Source: Acephala macrosclerotiorum
Taxonomy: Eukaryota > Ascomycota > Leotiomycetes > Helotiales > Mollisiaceae
Length of the DNA: 64,000 bases
Assembly (NCBI GenBank): GCA_014904845.1
Contig: MU119207.1
Span: 124,001 to 188,000, forward strand
Direction: 5' to 3'
The notes under the pieces are model-generated. The model was not told the DNA's origin. It did no database searches and was given only the letters and a program-made list of their open reading frames with translations. Shown here piece by piece: positions 1 to 11,441 of this stretch (position 1 is its first letter; every line of letters begins with the position of its first letter). The position numbers were made by a program, and so were the translations under genes.

Positions 1-237
1 ACTTCAATCAGCCAGCCTGTGACACCTGCTTTCGGTCAGTTCAACCCGAACTTCATGTTCGGACACGAATCTCCTCAGTTTACCGAGTCTCCAAAATATA
101 CGCTGTCGACTCAAACTGGTTCGGAGTACTCATTCCCAGATGCTTCGCCGCATTTCCTAGGAATGTCACCCACGATGACAAAACAAAAAACATTTCAATT
201 CTCGCACACGACCGCTGCTGACTTCTCTGAGAAATAA
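1..237 (+). CDS. C-terminal end of an unidentified protein (5' part outside window)
   Basis: The frame is open from the first base to a TAA stop, giving about 78 residues rich in Ser, Thr, Pro, Phe and Gln (for example SPQFTESPKYTL and FGQFNPNFMFG). There is no recognisable domain in the visible part. Disordered tails of this composition are common at the C-terminus of fungal regulatory proteins, but that is only a composition argument. The gene starts left of the window, so its function cannot be stated. The lack of internal stops and the clean stop followed by AT-rich DNA support a genuine final exon. Confidence 0.55.
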   Translation, partial: TSISQPVTPAFGQFNPNFMFGHESPQFTESPKYTLSTQTGSEYSFPDASPHFLGMSPTMTKQKTFQFSHTTAADFSEK

Positions 238-1153
238 GCACAGCAACACTTGAAATCTTTCTTTTTGACTTTGCGCCTGCGCTCTATGAGCTATACCCGC
301 TGCGGCTAGATTCCAGCTCCAGCTCCTGCACCTGTACAACAATATCTTTGCTTAGCATGTTCAGCGCCTGTTCCATTTCCTTTGTCAGAATGGGCGGAGA
401 CACTCACTTAATGTAATCAGGGTGGCACACGGGTGCCTCTGTTAATGTTCATCATGAAATACGCGGGAGATATACCCAAAAGAAACACGGGGGCGGGAGG
501 ATGAATTGTTTGAGTATCTTGATGGCTATCGAGATTCGGCGTAATGGCATTGGGGGCTTGGGATGGCGCTCATGTGTCGATCAATGACCATGACTTGGAA
601 GAATGTGATGCATTTGCATTTCGGCGTGAGAGGAGTAACTTCCCTCTTGTGTTTGTATAGTGCCTCTTAACAAAAATAGAAGGTCTCGGAATGATCATCT
701 TTTCTTTCACCGCAGCTGCAGCTCAATTCTTGTGAAGGTGGGACGTCGTGATTGAGAACTCTCCTATCTCAGGCCGAGCCAGGGACATGGAAACCTTGAA
801 GAATCTATCTAATCTTACATCCTCGCATGGAACATCCAAACTCAATCTAGTGATTGCTCATACGCAGGTCGTATCCAACCCTTTACTCACAAGAATGTCT
901 GGTTCCTGAAGATGGTGTCCTCCGATGTAGGAGACCAGGACGCGTTTGCAGGGATGGAAGCTGTTAAGATTGAGCCCCTCATTCTTGTGCCGTATCTGGC
1001 CGCCCAGCGATGGACGATATGAACCTCCTCAACTTCGAGCTCTCCTTCTACAATCATAAAACTTCTAAGGTACGCAAGTCACCTTCGCATTCTTGTCTCT
1101 CTTCTCCCATAGATTTGATTTCTCTGCATTTAGACTTCCTTTCCTCTTCTACA
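237..1153. other. Intergenic region
   Basis: No convincing coding segment is seen on either strand. The stretch should hold the 3' UTR of the upstream gene and the promoter of the P5C dehydrogenase gene, whose start lies at 1154. A pyrimidine-rich stretch (ctttcctcttct) lies just before that start codon. Confidence 0.6.
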
Positions 1154-3011
1154 ATGGCTACTAAAAGCCTCAGAAGTTTACGACCTCTCAATCCTTGTTT
1201 ACAAACCGCAAGGCGAATAAACCCCGCCACAATACCCCGCAGTGTCAACATGTCTACAATTGCCTCTTTCAAGATACCCAAGATCTCGAATGAGCCGAAC
1301 GTATGTCAATTGTATCAATTGGCCTGACAGATACTAAAATACAACAGCACCACTATGCGAAAGGTTCAGCACAGCGAGAAGGCCTAACTGCAGCTCTCGA
1401 AGGCTTCGCAAAGAAAACTCCACTAGAAGTCCCAATCGTTGTAGGAGGCAAAGAAGTGAGTTCATCAACACCAGACGAATGTCTCAGACCCCAATCTGAA
1501 AATTTCTGCAGCTCAAAACCTCAACCATTTCCACACAACAAAACCCATCGAACCACTCCTCTACTATCGCCTCGTACTCCAACGCCTCACCATCCGATGT
1601 CTCTGCTGCCATTGACGCCGCCCTCGCTGCAAAGCCAGCATGGGAATCCCTTCCATTCGCCGATAGGGCGGCGGTCTTTCTCAAGGCTGCGGATCTGATT
1701 GCTGGGAAATACAGATATGAGATTATGGCTGCCACAATGCTGGGTCAAGGCAAGAATGCTTGGCAGGCGGAAATCGATTCTGCTGCGGAACTGGTAGACT
1801 TCTTGAGATTCAATGTCCAGTATGCGGAGGAGCTCTATGCGCAGCAGCCTGCTCATAATTCACCTGGTGTTTGGAACAGAGTTGAATATCGTCCGTTGGA
1901 GGGTTTTGTTTATGCTGTTACTCCTTTCAACTTTACCGCAATTGCTGGTAATCTGCCTGGAGCTCCTGCGTTGATGGGCAACGTTGTCGTCTGGAAGCCT
2001 TCCGACTCTGCCATTGCGTCCAACTGGCTGCTCTACAACATCCTCCTCGAGGCCGGCCTCCCCAAGAACGTCATCCAATTCGTCCCCGGAAACCCAGAAG
2101 AAGTCACCAAGGTTGTCCTCGAGCACAAACAACTCGCAGCTCTCCACTACACCGGCAGCACAGCAGTATTCCGAAAACTATACGGAACAATTGCAAACGG
2201 AGTAGCAGAAGGCAGATACAAAGGCTACCCACGAATCGTCGGCGAGACAGGAGGCAAGAACTTCCACCTCATCCACTCCTCCGCCGACATCGAGAATGCA
2301 GCTATCCAGACCGTCCGTGGAGCATTCGAATACCAAGGCCAGAAATGCAGCGCCACATCTCGATGCTACGTTCCTAAATCAGCCTGGCCGCAATTTAAAG
2401 AGAAGCTTGTCGCCGAGACCTCTAAACTCTCCATCGGCGCTCCAACAGATCACAAGAACTTCATCGGTCCCGTCATACACGCTGCTTCTTTCAAGAAACT
2501 CTCTGGTGCCATCGATGCTGCTAAAGACGACAGGGAGCTTGAGTTATTGACCGGAGGGAAATACGACGACTCAAAAGGATATTTCATCCACCCAACAATC
2601 TATCTCACAACCAACCCCACCCACCCCCTTCTCAGCACTGAACTCTTCGGCCCCATCCTCGTCTGCTACATCTATGACGACACTACCTCTCCTGTTTCCG
2701 CCTTCGCCTCCGCCTGTGAACTCGTCGACTCAACCTCCGAATACGGCCTCACCGGTTCCATCTTCGCTTCCGATCGTGCAGCTATCCGTTTCGCAGAAGA
2801 TGCGTTGAGGAACTCCGCGGGTAATTTTTATATTAATTGTAAGTCCACCGGAGCAGTAGTGGGCCAGCAGCCGTTTGGGGGTGCGAGGGCGAGTGGGACG
2901 AATGATAAGGCGGGTAGTATGAATATTTTGAATCGGTTTGTGAGTATGAGGAGTATTAAGGAGGAGTTTAATGCTACAACGAAGGTTGAGTATCCTAGTA
3001 ATGACGTTTAA
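1154..3011 (+). CDS. PUT2: Delta-1-pyrroline-5-carboxylate dehydrogenase, mitochondrial
   Basis: This enzyme oxidises glutamate semialdehyde/P5C to glutamate with NAD+, the last step of proline catabolism in the mitochondrial matrix. I model three exons, 1154-1300, 1348-1455 and 1512-3011. Both introns are phase 0 with GTATGT...CAG and GTGAGT...CAG borders, giving 584 residues, the usual size for the fungal enzyme. The first 35 residues are basic and Ser-rich without acidic residues, as in a mitochondrial presequence. Aldehyde dehydrogenase signatures follow: TPFNFTAI for NAD binding, the active-site glutamate in GETGGKN, and the catalytic cysteine in GQKCSATSR. The C-terminal QQPFGGARASGTNDK is diagnostic for the P5CDH subfamily. 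In Aspergillus this gene (prnC) sits in a proline cluster; no proline permease or oxidase is seen here. Confidence 0.95.
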
Positions 3012-3550
3012 CGGGTAGCGATGTTGAGAAGAGATGTGGGAAAGGCGCCAGGTAAATTACATTTGGAAGGGATGGGGAATTACGAAGTCATGGATGTCTG
3101 GAAGGATTTCAGACAAAATAAAACATCTTCATGTCGAATTTGAAGCCGATCATTCGCTTAGCGCTCGCAAAATTGCACACCATATTTTTGCACTTTCAAA
3201 CGTCTGGATTGACTTCAGGTGGATTGACATGTTACAAGTTCTGCCACAGCTGGACATTCGCTCCTCCTGAAGTGAAATATTGCACGAAGATGGGGTGAAA
3301 TGAACACCTGCCGTTTTAAGGATATGAAGAACAAAACAGAACACATTCACAAATGCCCAAATGTCTGAGTACATTTGAGGCAGAGCGGGTGGTTTTTATA
3401 TTTGTTACGGATTCGGACAATCACTCAATGGTGATGATGACTACGGACAAGTACAAAGTGGAAACGAGAACAGAATCGTACAAGAACATGGTATCATTTC
3501 ATCTACTCATTCACATCTACCCAATGAATCTGGTAGTCATCTTCCTGGCC
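3012..3550. other. Convergent intergenic region between P5CDH and DIS3
   Basis: Two genes end towards each other here. The stretch is AT-rich, holds no supported gene and should contain both polyadenylation regions. Confidence 0.6.
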
Positions 3551-6500
3551 TCACTTACTCCCTACCTTCACCAACTCAAACTTCACCTTCCTCTTCCCCG
3601 TACTATCCTCCACCACATCACTAATCCTCACCACCACCTTATCAAACAAGCCCACCTCAACCTCCCTCCTGCCCATCGTCTTGAGAATATAATTCTCTGC
3701 ATCAAAAACACTCTCTGGTTCCTCTTCTCCCTCTGCCACTAGATCTCTCAATCGAATCAGTGACTCGACTCCAAATTTCGGGACATAGACCACGAATCCG
3801 TTCGAAAAGACCTTCATCACGAAGCCTTCTTCCTCCACGACTTTGCCTTTGAGCGCCTGACCAACATAATACTCAATACTTGCTCTCCCAGCAAACTGAG
3901 CATTTCGATGACGGACATTGATATTCTTACACACCACCTCCAGCTTCGCTTTACTCCTCACCGCCGGATCAAGCGTCTCATACTCAATCGCCGCAGCAAG
4001 TTGTCGATGAGCAGCCAAATCCGCATACCTCCTAATCGGACTCGTAAAATGCGTATAAATCTCACTCGCCAACCCGTAATGCCTAAACTCGCTATAAGCC
4101 TCCGTACCCGAGCAAAAGTATTCAGCCGGGCGCATGCATCTCGTAGCCATGATTCGAACTAAGGTGTTGAAGAATGGTTCGGAGGGGTCGATGCATTGGT
4201 CTAGGGAGTCTGCTAGTTCTTTTGACGAGGAGACCTTTAGTTCTAGTCCTTTTTTGATTTTGAGTTGGGCGGAGAGTTCGTCGAAATTCGTCTTGGGAGG
4301 GGAGGGATGACGGCGAAGCATGGCGATTTGTGGGAATGCGGAGTAGATTTTTGCTGCAACGGAGATGTTGGCTAGCAACATGAATTCTTCGACCAAGGAC
4401 ATGGTGTCGAGGTGTTTCTTGGTCTTGATGTCGATGGGATCTGAAGTTTCCGATTCGGTCTCGATGCGTACTTCGGGGGAGGAAAGAGAGAGTGCTCCGG
4501 CGTCCATGCGCTTTTGTTTGAATTTCTTGGAGAGCATGAGGAGGGTTCGGATGGCGTTTGTTAGGTCGTCTTGTTGGGTGGGGTCATCGATGCGGAGTTG
4601 GGCTTGTTCGTAGTTGAATGCTTCACGGGATTTGATGACGGATTTTGTGAATTCGGATTTCACGATGTCGGCGTCGGGGGTGATTTCCCAGATTGCTGAG
4701 AAGGCGTAGCGTTCGACGTAGGGCTTTAGAGAGCAGAGATCCGTGCCGAGAAGCATTGGTAACATGTCGATACGTTTGTCTACTAGATATACTGTTGTAC
4801 CTCGAATGCTGGCCTCGGCATCCATGGCGTTGTTGGGCTTGACGAAGTGAGAAACATCAGCGATGTGTACTCCAACCTCGAAGTTGCCATTCGGCAACGG
4901 TCGTGCGTGAAGAGCATCGTCGATATCTTGACAGCCAATAGGGTCAATACTGCATATGTCAAGGCCTCGAAGATCCCTTCGGTCTCTCCAGCCAGGATCG
5001 TCCGTGTTTGCCGGGACTTTCCAATCATGACCTTCTGCTGGTAAACAATCAAGTACAGCCTTTGGGAAAGATCGATACTGGACATCATGCTCCAACAACA
5101 AAGCTTCTGTCTCCGCGCTCTTGGTCTCCACATCCCCAAGTGAGCGTAAGAAATGTCCACTTGGAAATTTCTGATCAGCAGGCCAGGAGTCGATAACCAC
5201 CAAAATTCGTTTCCCAGTAATCTCCCCAGCTTGCCGGGTCGCAATCCGGATCCTAGGTATCTTCTTGTCCATAGCAATAACGAAGACAGATTGTTGCTTC
5301 CGACTCTGCTTGTCCACCTGACTCATCGACTTCTCGTCGACATGTCCAACGTACTGTCTCCACATCCTCTTGACGATACCGACAACTTTGGCAGTTGGTA
5401 TGGCCTTGCCTTCATCAGCCTTACTGTGAGTCTTCTTGACCTCCTCCTGGAGAGCTCTTCGTTCTCGTTCCGTTACCACAGATCCGCCTTCTTCGGTATC
5501 GGCACTTTCGTTCTTGTTGACAATATCTTCTTCGATGATCTTCGTAGATGGTTCCTTCCACTGACTCTTTGGAAGAATTTCAATGACCACCTGATCTCCA
5601 TCCACGGCTCTGTTTGCGTTCTCTCTTCCAAGGATAAGCAAAGGCTTGTCGAATGCCCTCGTATGAACCGTAGCCTCCAGATAATTGTAAGGTGACATAT
5701 GGAAAGTCCCTTGATGCAGCGACCCATTCTTAACACCGGTCTGCATCTTTGAAACAGAGTAATGTTCCGGGTATATGTTCTGCCTCGTCTTGTCCTTGAT
5801 TTCCCTCTTCTCCTCGATCGTAGAAATCATATCCAGCAGACGTTCCGCATTGTCCAGTCCGCTCACATAATCAGTCAACGATCGTGCTTCAATACCATCC
5901 CTCTTAGCCTTCTGGAGATTCTCCTTGTCATCCGTAAGCATCACCACCGCAGGTACCTTATTCTTCTTCCCCCCAGCTCCCTTAACAGCCTGCAACAAAT
6001 GCTCATCATACCACTTAACAGCTCTCCTAACAGCCCGATCATTCCTATCATTGATAGATTCGCCCTGATCCCTAACAACGTATGTCTCTAACCGGAAATC
6101 GTTGAAGAAAACATAGAAGCGCTTCTCTTCACTTTTTGTGAGGCCAATGAGGCGGTTGTAGAGAGGTAATGAGCGGTTCTTGAGCTCTTCGAGAACGGTT
6201 TGGAGGATGATGACATCGTAGAAAGCGGAGGTTTGTTCAAAGAGGTCGAGAGCGTTGAGGAGGGCGTTTGTGTCTGGTACGAGGTAATGACCTTGGGGGT
6301 AGGCTTTTGTGCCCGCAGGCTTCTCGGAGAGCACGAAGGGTGTTACTATATTAGGTTAGAATCTGATGGATAACGGTGTATATGAATGAGTATAGCATAC
6401 AGTTTCCACTTGCATCTCTGGGCGCAGTCGCAAGACAGCTTGTGCAAAGCTTCGAGCTGCATGGAATATCTTGCCGCAAGTAAAGCTCGCGCACAATTTT

Positions 6501-6596
6501 TTGGACCTTGCCAGATTTCGTAGTCCTTACATAAACCTTGCTTGAGATGTTCGAGGCATATGGATCCGATGCTAGCGATCTCTTGAGGCTCGTCAT
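3551..6596 (-). CDS. dis3: Exosome catalytic subunit DIS3/RRP44
   Basis: DIS3 is the processive 3'-5' exoribonuclease and endonuclease of the nuclear and cytoplasmic RNA exosome. There are two exons on the minus strand, 6401-6596 and 3551-6345, joined across a 55-nt GTATGC...TAG intron. They give 996 residues, close to the roughly 1000 of the yeast protein. The start is chosen because the short first exon matches the conserved N-terminus, with RELYLRQDIPC and a Cys pair that belong to the exosome-anchoring CR3 region. A PIN endonuclease domain follows (VPDTNALLNAL near residue 90), then cold-shock domains. The RNB domain carries the catalytic acidic motif GCQDIDDALH near residue 530, and an S1 domain ends the protein. 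The second exon is uninterrupted, so the gene looks fully functional. Confidence 0.96.
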
Positions 6597-7202
6597 CTTG
6601 TTACGAGTTTAGAGGAGTAGTTGTGGCGGGGTACAAATTGTTTGTCTTTGAAGATCTGAAATTTAGAAGCGGCGCGTTTGGTGGCGCCGAAGCCGCGGTG
6701 TCAGCACCCTGAATGGGATCGCTTCAGGGGTCTGGTTTAGCGGCCTCAGTGTCTGAGACAATTGTACCCTCATAATTTTGAATACATGAACATGTTGTCT
6801 TGAATTTTCCTTGCGCTCATCGGTCACAAGTCTGGAAAGGTTACAAAACCTACTCATTTCAAGCGGTGCATTGCTGAGCTATAAACATTGCAAGTCCTGT
6901 GCTCCTCAAACAACGCATATCATCCAAATGACAACCTGGGGGTATTGCTCAATGCACCAAACCAAATCAGTTCAAACCAAAACCAAACCTATGCAATGCC
7001 TAGTGTAGGCGGCGTCCTTACTGTCGTTATTCCAATCTCATCATTACCCACACTCAGTATTCAAATGAAAGACTCCTGACAACGACCTCCCATATCGACA
7101 AGTTTCAGAATGCATATATAGTCCGAACAAGAAAGATATATGCAAAGACATCATCGACCAGGACGAGTCAAACGTATAGAGTCTTGCTTATTCTCCCTTA
7201 AA
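6597..7202. other. Intergenic region upstream of DIS3
   Basis: The stretch lies between the DIS3 start and the stop of the next minus-strand gene. No coding segment, RNA gene or repeat was recognised. It probably contains the DIS3 promoter. Confidence 0.55.
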
Positions 7203-9466
7203 TTAAGATCCTCCGTCACTGCTCTCGCTAGGACCGGGACCATTGGCACCGCTCATTTCGACTACTTCGACTACGTCGTCGGGATCGTGGAAGACGTCTT
7301 CGAATGCATCTGCGGCTGGGAAGTGTTAGCTGAGTATTCAACCTCACAGTTTGGTGACATCAGATGAGAGTATATCGGGAGAGATGGTTGGGGCAATCTA
7401 TGTTGACGTACCTTCTTCGTTGACGAAATAGATTTCAAACTCTCCGTGCTTTTTCATTTGATGCTTCTTCTTGTATTTCTGGCAGAAGACGTATGGGTAG
7501 AGGTCTCTGAGCCAAATACGATGTCGGCTGCGACGCTCCATCCAGTTCGGAGAGGCGGATTGGTAGGTTACTGTTGGTAGCTTTGAGTCAGCACTGAGAA
7601 GAGTCTTTCTCTCGAACGGAAGAACGAGGGGTTATCTGTTATGGTGGAAGCGAAGGCGAGGAGGTAGCGAGAAAACCACCGCCTTAATTACTATGAAGGC
7701 AGGCACATTGGTTAGGGTATGAATTCGAGACTTACCAAACGCAGTCCAGACAGGACATTTCCTTAGATCTCCATTTCGTACTGCTGCATGAAGTCGTAGA
7801 CCACCGCACCTTTCATCTTCAAGCACGGTGAGGATATGCTCGAAGCCATCGTCGACAATTTTGCTTGACACAAAGTTTAGCCAGAGTAAACATTAAAAAA
7901 GGCTGGAAAAGTTAACTTACCCTTGATATAATCTCTTCTCGCCGGCGAGAACAACATCATCTGGAGTAATGTTCAAAGTGAGTGGACAACGTGACTTGAG
8001 AGCACCAAAAGCACAGTGGAAGAGGACCATTTCTGTTTTTCAAGTCAGTCAGTCATACTGTAGTACTTGCACTCAGTTGCTGCCACTACCCAGATTTCAG
8101 GGAGGTGGACGAAGAGAGCATCACCTACTTTCCCAAGTCTTGAAGAACAGCGCCATCCACAGCGTTGGATGCATCTCTTTGGTGCTCCATCTTCGGAACT
8201 GCAGTGACGAACCCTTCCGCCTTACAGTGAGCTCATGGACCCCATAGCAGGAATATAACGGGTTGAAGTATTTGTCCATCCATCGGCACAGAAGTCTCGT
8301 CATGTTCGCCCCTTCAGGTTGGAGATATAGCGTAACCGATAGGCGGTTCTTGTCAAAAGGTCTGCTGAATTAGCCATTGTCCAATACTTGAAAGGCCGCC
8401 TTATCACTTACAACTTGAACAGCACAGTGGAGCCGGGCGTAATGCCCAGCCTGACCTCTGGCATCAGCGGACCAAAACATTTAGAGCTGCCATTCGAGTC
8501 AGTGACATCAATTGACCAATCTCATACTTTCCCAGACAAGGCTGAGATGATCGTCACAAGTAGACTGCGAGGGAAAGACATGACTCACTCTCGCCTATGC
8601 CTCAGACCCGTCGTAGAATGAGGCTGATCATCAAAGATCTTTTCTGCCCAATGGCGCCGCTGCGTCTATTTCGTAAGGCTGAGAACGTCGTTCAAGGGGG
8701 TATCAAGTGTCACCTACCTCTAGGTCTGCCTGTGTTGGTTGCACAGGCGCATGGTGTGGTAGCGCTGGGGCTGGCGGCGCTAGAAAGACGAATGGGATGA
8801 GTGAATGATCCATGTTTTTGCCCTTTCCTGGTCTTGACCTCCTTCGCTATGCCCCTGAATTTAACGAGTTGTGCATACCTGGGATGCCTTGCAATAATCG
8901 TAGGCGTAAATGTCTCATTCGCAACAGCTCCAAGGTCGTCGGATCGTATAAAGGCGATCTGCTGACGCCTGTCAGATCAACCCAATCAACGGTGGTATTA
9001 CTTTCCGCACCTGCTTAATAGCCGAACCATCTTTGATTTTCAGCATTTCGAGAACCATGGAAGCAGTTCGAGGTCTTCTTACCTGAACGAGGAAATCTAC
9101 GAACATAACAAAGCGGGCTGCTAATGTCATTCCTCCTTGTTCGCCCATACGTTCGTACATCAAAACCCATTGAGACCTAGCTGGGAGGCCATCGTTATCG
9201 ACGTAGACCGTCATCTGCTGCAAAGTTTTGCAGTATGAAGGGAGAATAACGTTGAGGTAATATACGATCATAGGAACTCTTGACCGGTAGATGGGGAAGA
9301 GGTCGTAGAGGTCTCGGAGGAGCCTGCTCGAAGACTCGATCTCTTTGAGAACAGCTGTGATATGTTCGAAGAACTCGAGTTCTAACGTGTTCCGGATGCG
9401 CACAAGATGCGCGGCGACCTTGTCAGCTCGTTGAGCCTCCCGCCAGCAGCCCAACAACTCCTCCAT
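7203..9466 (-). CDS. Conserved-looking fungal protein of unknown function, ten exons
   Basis: I do not recognise a named family. A phase-consistent model has minus-strand exons 9466-9011, 8958-8879, 8779-8718, 8643-8589, 8486-8412, 8364-8129, 8032-7921, 7863-7736, 7570-7412 and 7315-7203. This gives about 491 residues. All junctions use GT...AG and every phase closes, which is strong internal support. The N-terminal 150 residues look helical (MEELLGCWREAQRADK start). The C-terminal half is Cys, His and basic rich: FHCAFGALKSRCPLTL, DDGFEHILTVLEDE, a basic RRSRHRIWLRDLYPYVFC stretch and a KYKKKHQMKKHGEFE segment. It ends in an acidic tail (FHDPDDVVEVVE). The start is uncertain, because a GTACGT directly before the ATG could be a donor from a further upstream exon. 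Confidence 0.75.
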
Positions 9467-10955
9467 ACGTACCGCAGCGACATCCAGTCAATGTGCCTCT
9501 GGCAGAATCTTTTGTGGTTGATGCATCGTTGAGCATCGAAGAGAGAGTTGTGGAAAGGAATTTTGCAAGGACAACCCCATCAATCTAGAATCAGACCAGC
9601 GGCTCTGCGAAGTGGGCTATCAAATTTAGTGATAGCATTCGGGAGACTCTGACGTGTCACGGTAGAAATTTCGCAGCAGATTATCCGCAATGGACAGACT
9701 AACTTCCAATGTGAGGTTGCTCTCCATGCACCCGGAAAGTCTGCATGTAACGGCGAACCACTGGACTCAAGAGCCGGATGCTCAGTGGAGACACGAATGC
9801 AAAGCATACCATCATCTGCGCACAACATGCAGTCTATCAAGCAACGAGCGAATAGTCATATCGAGGATGCAGCTGATCGTACACGAAGTATTCGGAAGAT
9901 ATATGAGGGGTGTCAAGACCCATCATCTTCTGGACTTTAGTGGAAGCAGCTTGCTTATGAGTGGAGCAAATTCGAAAGCATGCATCATTCTCATACCCAA
10001 AGCATGCGATTGAAGACTGAACTGGAGAACAGAGATTGGAGGAAATGAATGCCACAACTCTTCTTTCTTCAAGGTGCAGAGTGCAGCAGGAGGCGCCGAA
10101 TCTTCTCACAAGTTCCGCAGCAGAAACTTGCCTTCGTGCTGCAGCCATGCAGTTACCCTTCAATCAAAAAGAGGCTACAAGAAGCATCTTCGGGCGCGAC
10201 GCACTTGACGCCATCAGAAATTGTCTCCGGCGTTGGGGGCTGGAAATAGAGTCTCGTGATGCTTGACTGGAACGTGATAGCACTTCCTCAAATCCTAGTT
10301 TCGCCATATAGGTGTTCCATAAGACGATGAAGAAACACTTTGTTTTGTGTTGTTTGGATTTAAGAACATTTGTGCCACATATTGACGCGCCGCTGATGAG
10401 GCAGCCAGGCATAGAAAACAAAATCACCACAGCCCTCCCTCAATAAGTACCCACTCTCGCTCTAAAAAGAATACTTTTCTCCTATCAACGGCGAGAACAA
10501 ATAAAAGGATTATAGTTTTCGAAAGGCTTATCTTTGAATGAATGTTGGTACACGTATCACATTAAGGTTAGACGAGGTTGATACTGGCACAGTTGTAAGA
10601 GAGCTAGAATACAGAGATGCATTTGCTACGCAGAGTTTGATGTGCAAGACAGATTCAGGCCTGCATATTATCGTGAGAAGCGTGGCAAAGGCATCTGGAC
10701 CAGATCATCCATTATGACCTAAGAATCCTCCATAAAGTCGTAGCAAAGCATCGCGTCGATGGCAAAAAGAAAAGCCACCCCATTGTTACCATTTCCTGCA
10801 GCAACACCCCAACCGGAAAACAAATGAAATCCACCGACGGTCCAGAACATCCTCCACGAATTTCTAGAGCTTGCAGAGACGCTATCGACCGGTTGCAGCA
10901 CTTAGATGATGTTGGTCGCGAGAATAGAGATCGAGAGTGAGAAAGGAAGAGAGCA
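9467..10955. other. Intergenic region, 1.5 kb
   Basis: The stretch lies between the divergent end of the orphan gene and the stop codon of NHP6. Short open stretches occur on both strands but none has protein-like composition over more than about 100 codons or connects by splice sites. Upstream exons of the orphan gene could lie in the first part. Nothing else is supported. Confidence 0.45.
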
Positions 10956-11441
10956 CTAGGAAGATTCCTCTTCTTCGGCGTCGGCCTGCATCGATGATGT
11001 CGTCAGATCAATTGCTTAATCGTCGTCCTGGTCCTGGTCTTTACTCACGTTGTAGCTAGCCTTCTCGTCCTCGTATCTCTTCTTGTCTTGAGCAGCCTTG
11101 GCCTCATACGGAGCACGTTGCTTCTCGTTCAGAGCCTTCCAGCGTTCACCCAGGACCTTGCCGACTTGACCTATGGACCGGCGTGTTAGATATGTTTATC
11201 GACAGGAGCAGTGAATAGCATACCGAAGGTGATACCAGGGTTCTCATCACGGACATTCTCACGTTGCTCGTTGGCGAAGAACATGTAGGCGGAGAGACCT
11301 CGCTTTGGCGCGTTAGGATCTGGCAGGCAGGTCAGTATGGCCGAGGCGACGACAGTAAGAGATCGAAGGTGAGGATGTACCCTTCTTCTTTTTCTCAGTT
11401 CTAGCCTTGGCGGCGCGCTTCGTGGTCTTCTCCTTAGGCAT
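10956..11441 (-). CDS. nhp6: Non-histone chromosomal HMG-box protein NHP6
   Basis: NHP6 is a small DNA-bending protein that assists nucleosome remodelling and FACT. Four minus-strand exons were derived: 11441-11381, 11319-11224, 11170-11049 and 10985-10956. They give 102 residues, typical for the family. The N-terminus is Lys-rich ([14 protein letters not shown]). A single HMG box follows, with the canonical [15 protein letters not shown], the [15 protein letters not shown] helix spanning intron 2, and [18 protein letters not shown]. The final exon adds only an acidic tail ADAEEEESS. All splice junctions keep frame. The start is the only ATG in frame with the basic N-terminus. Confidence 0.95.
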
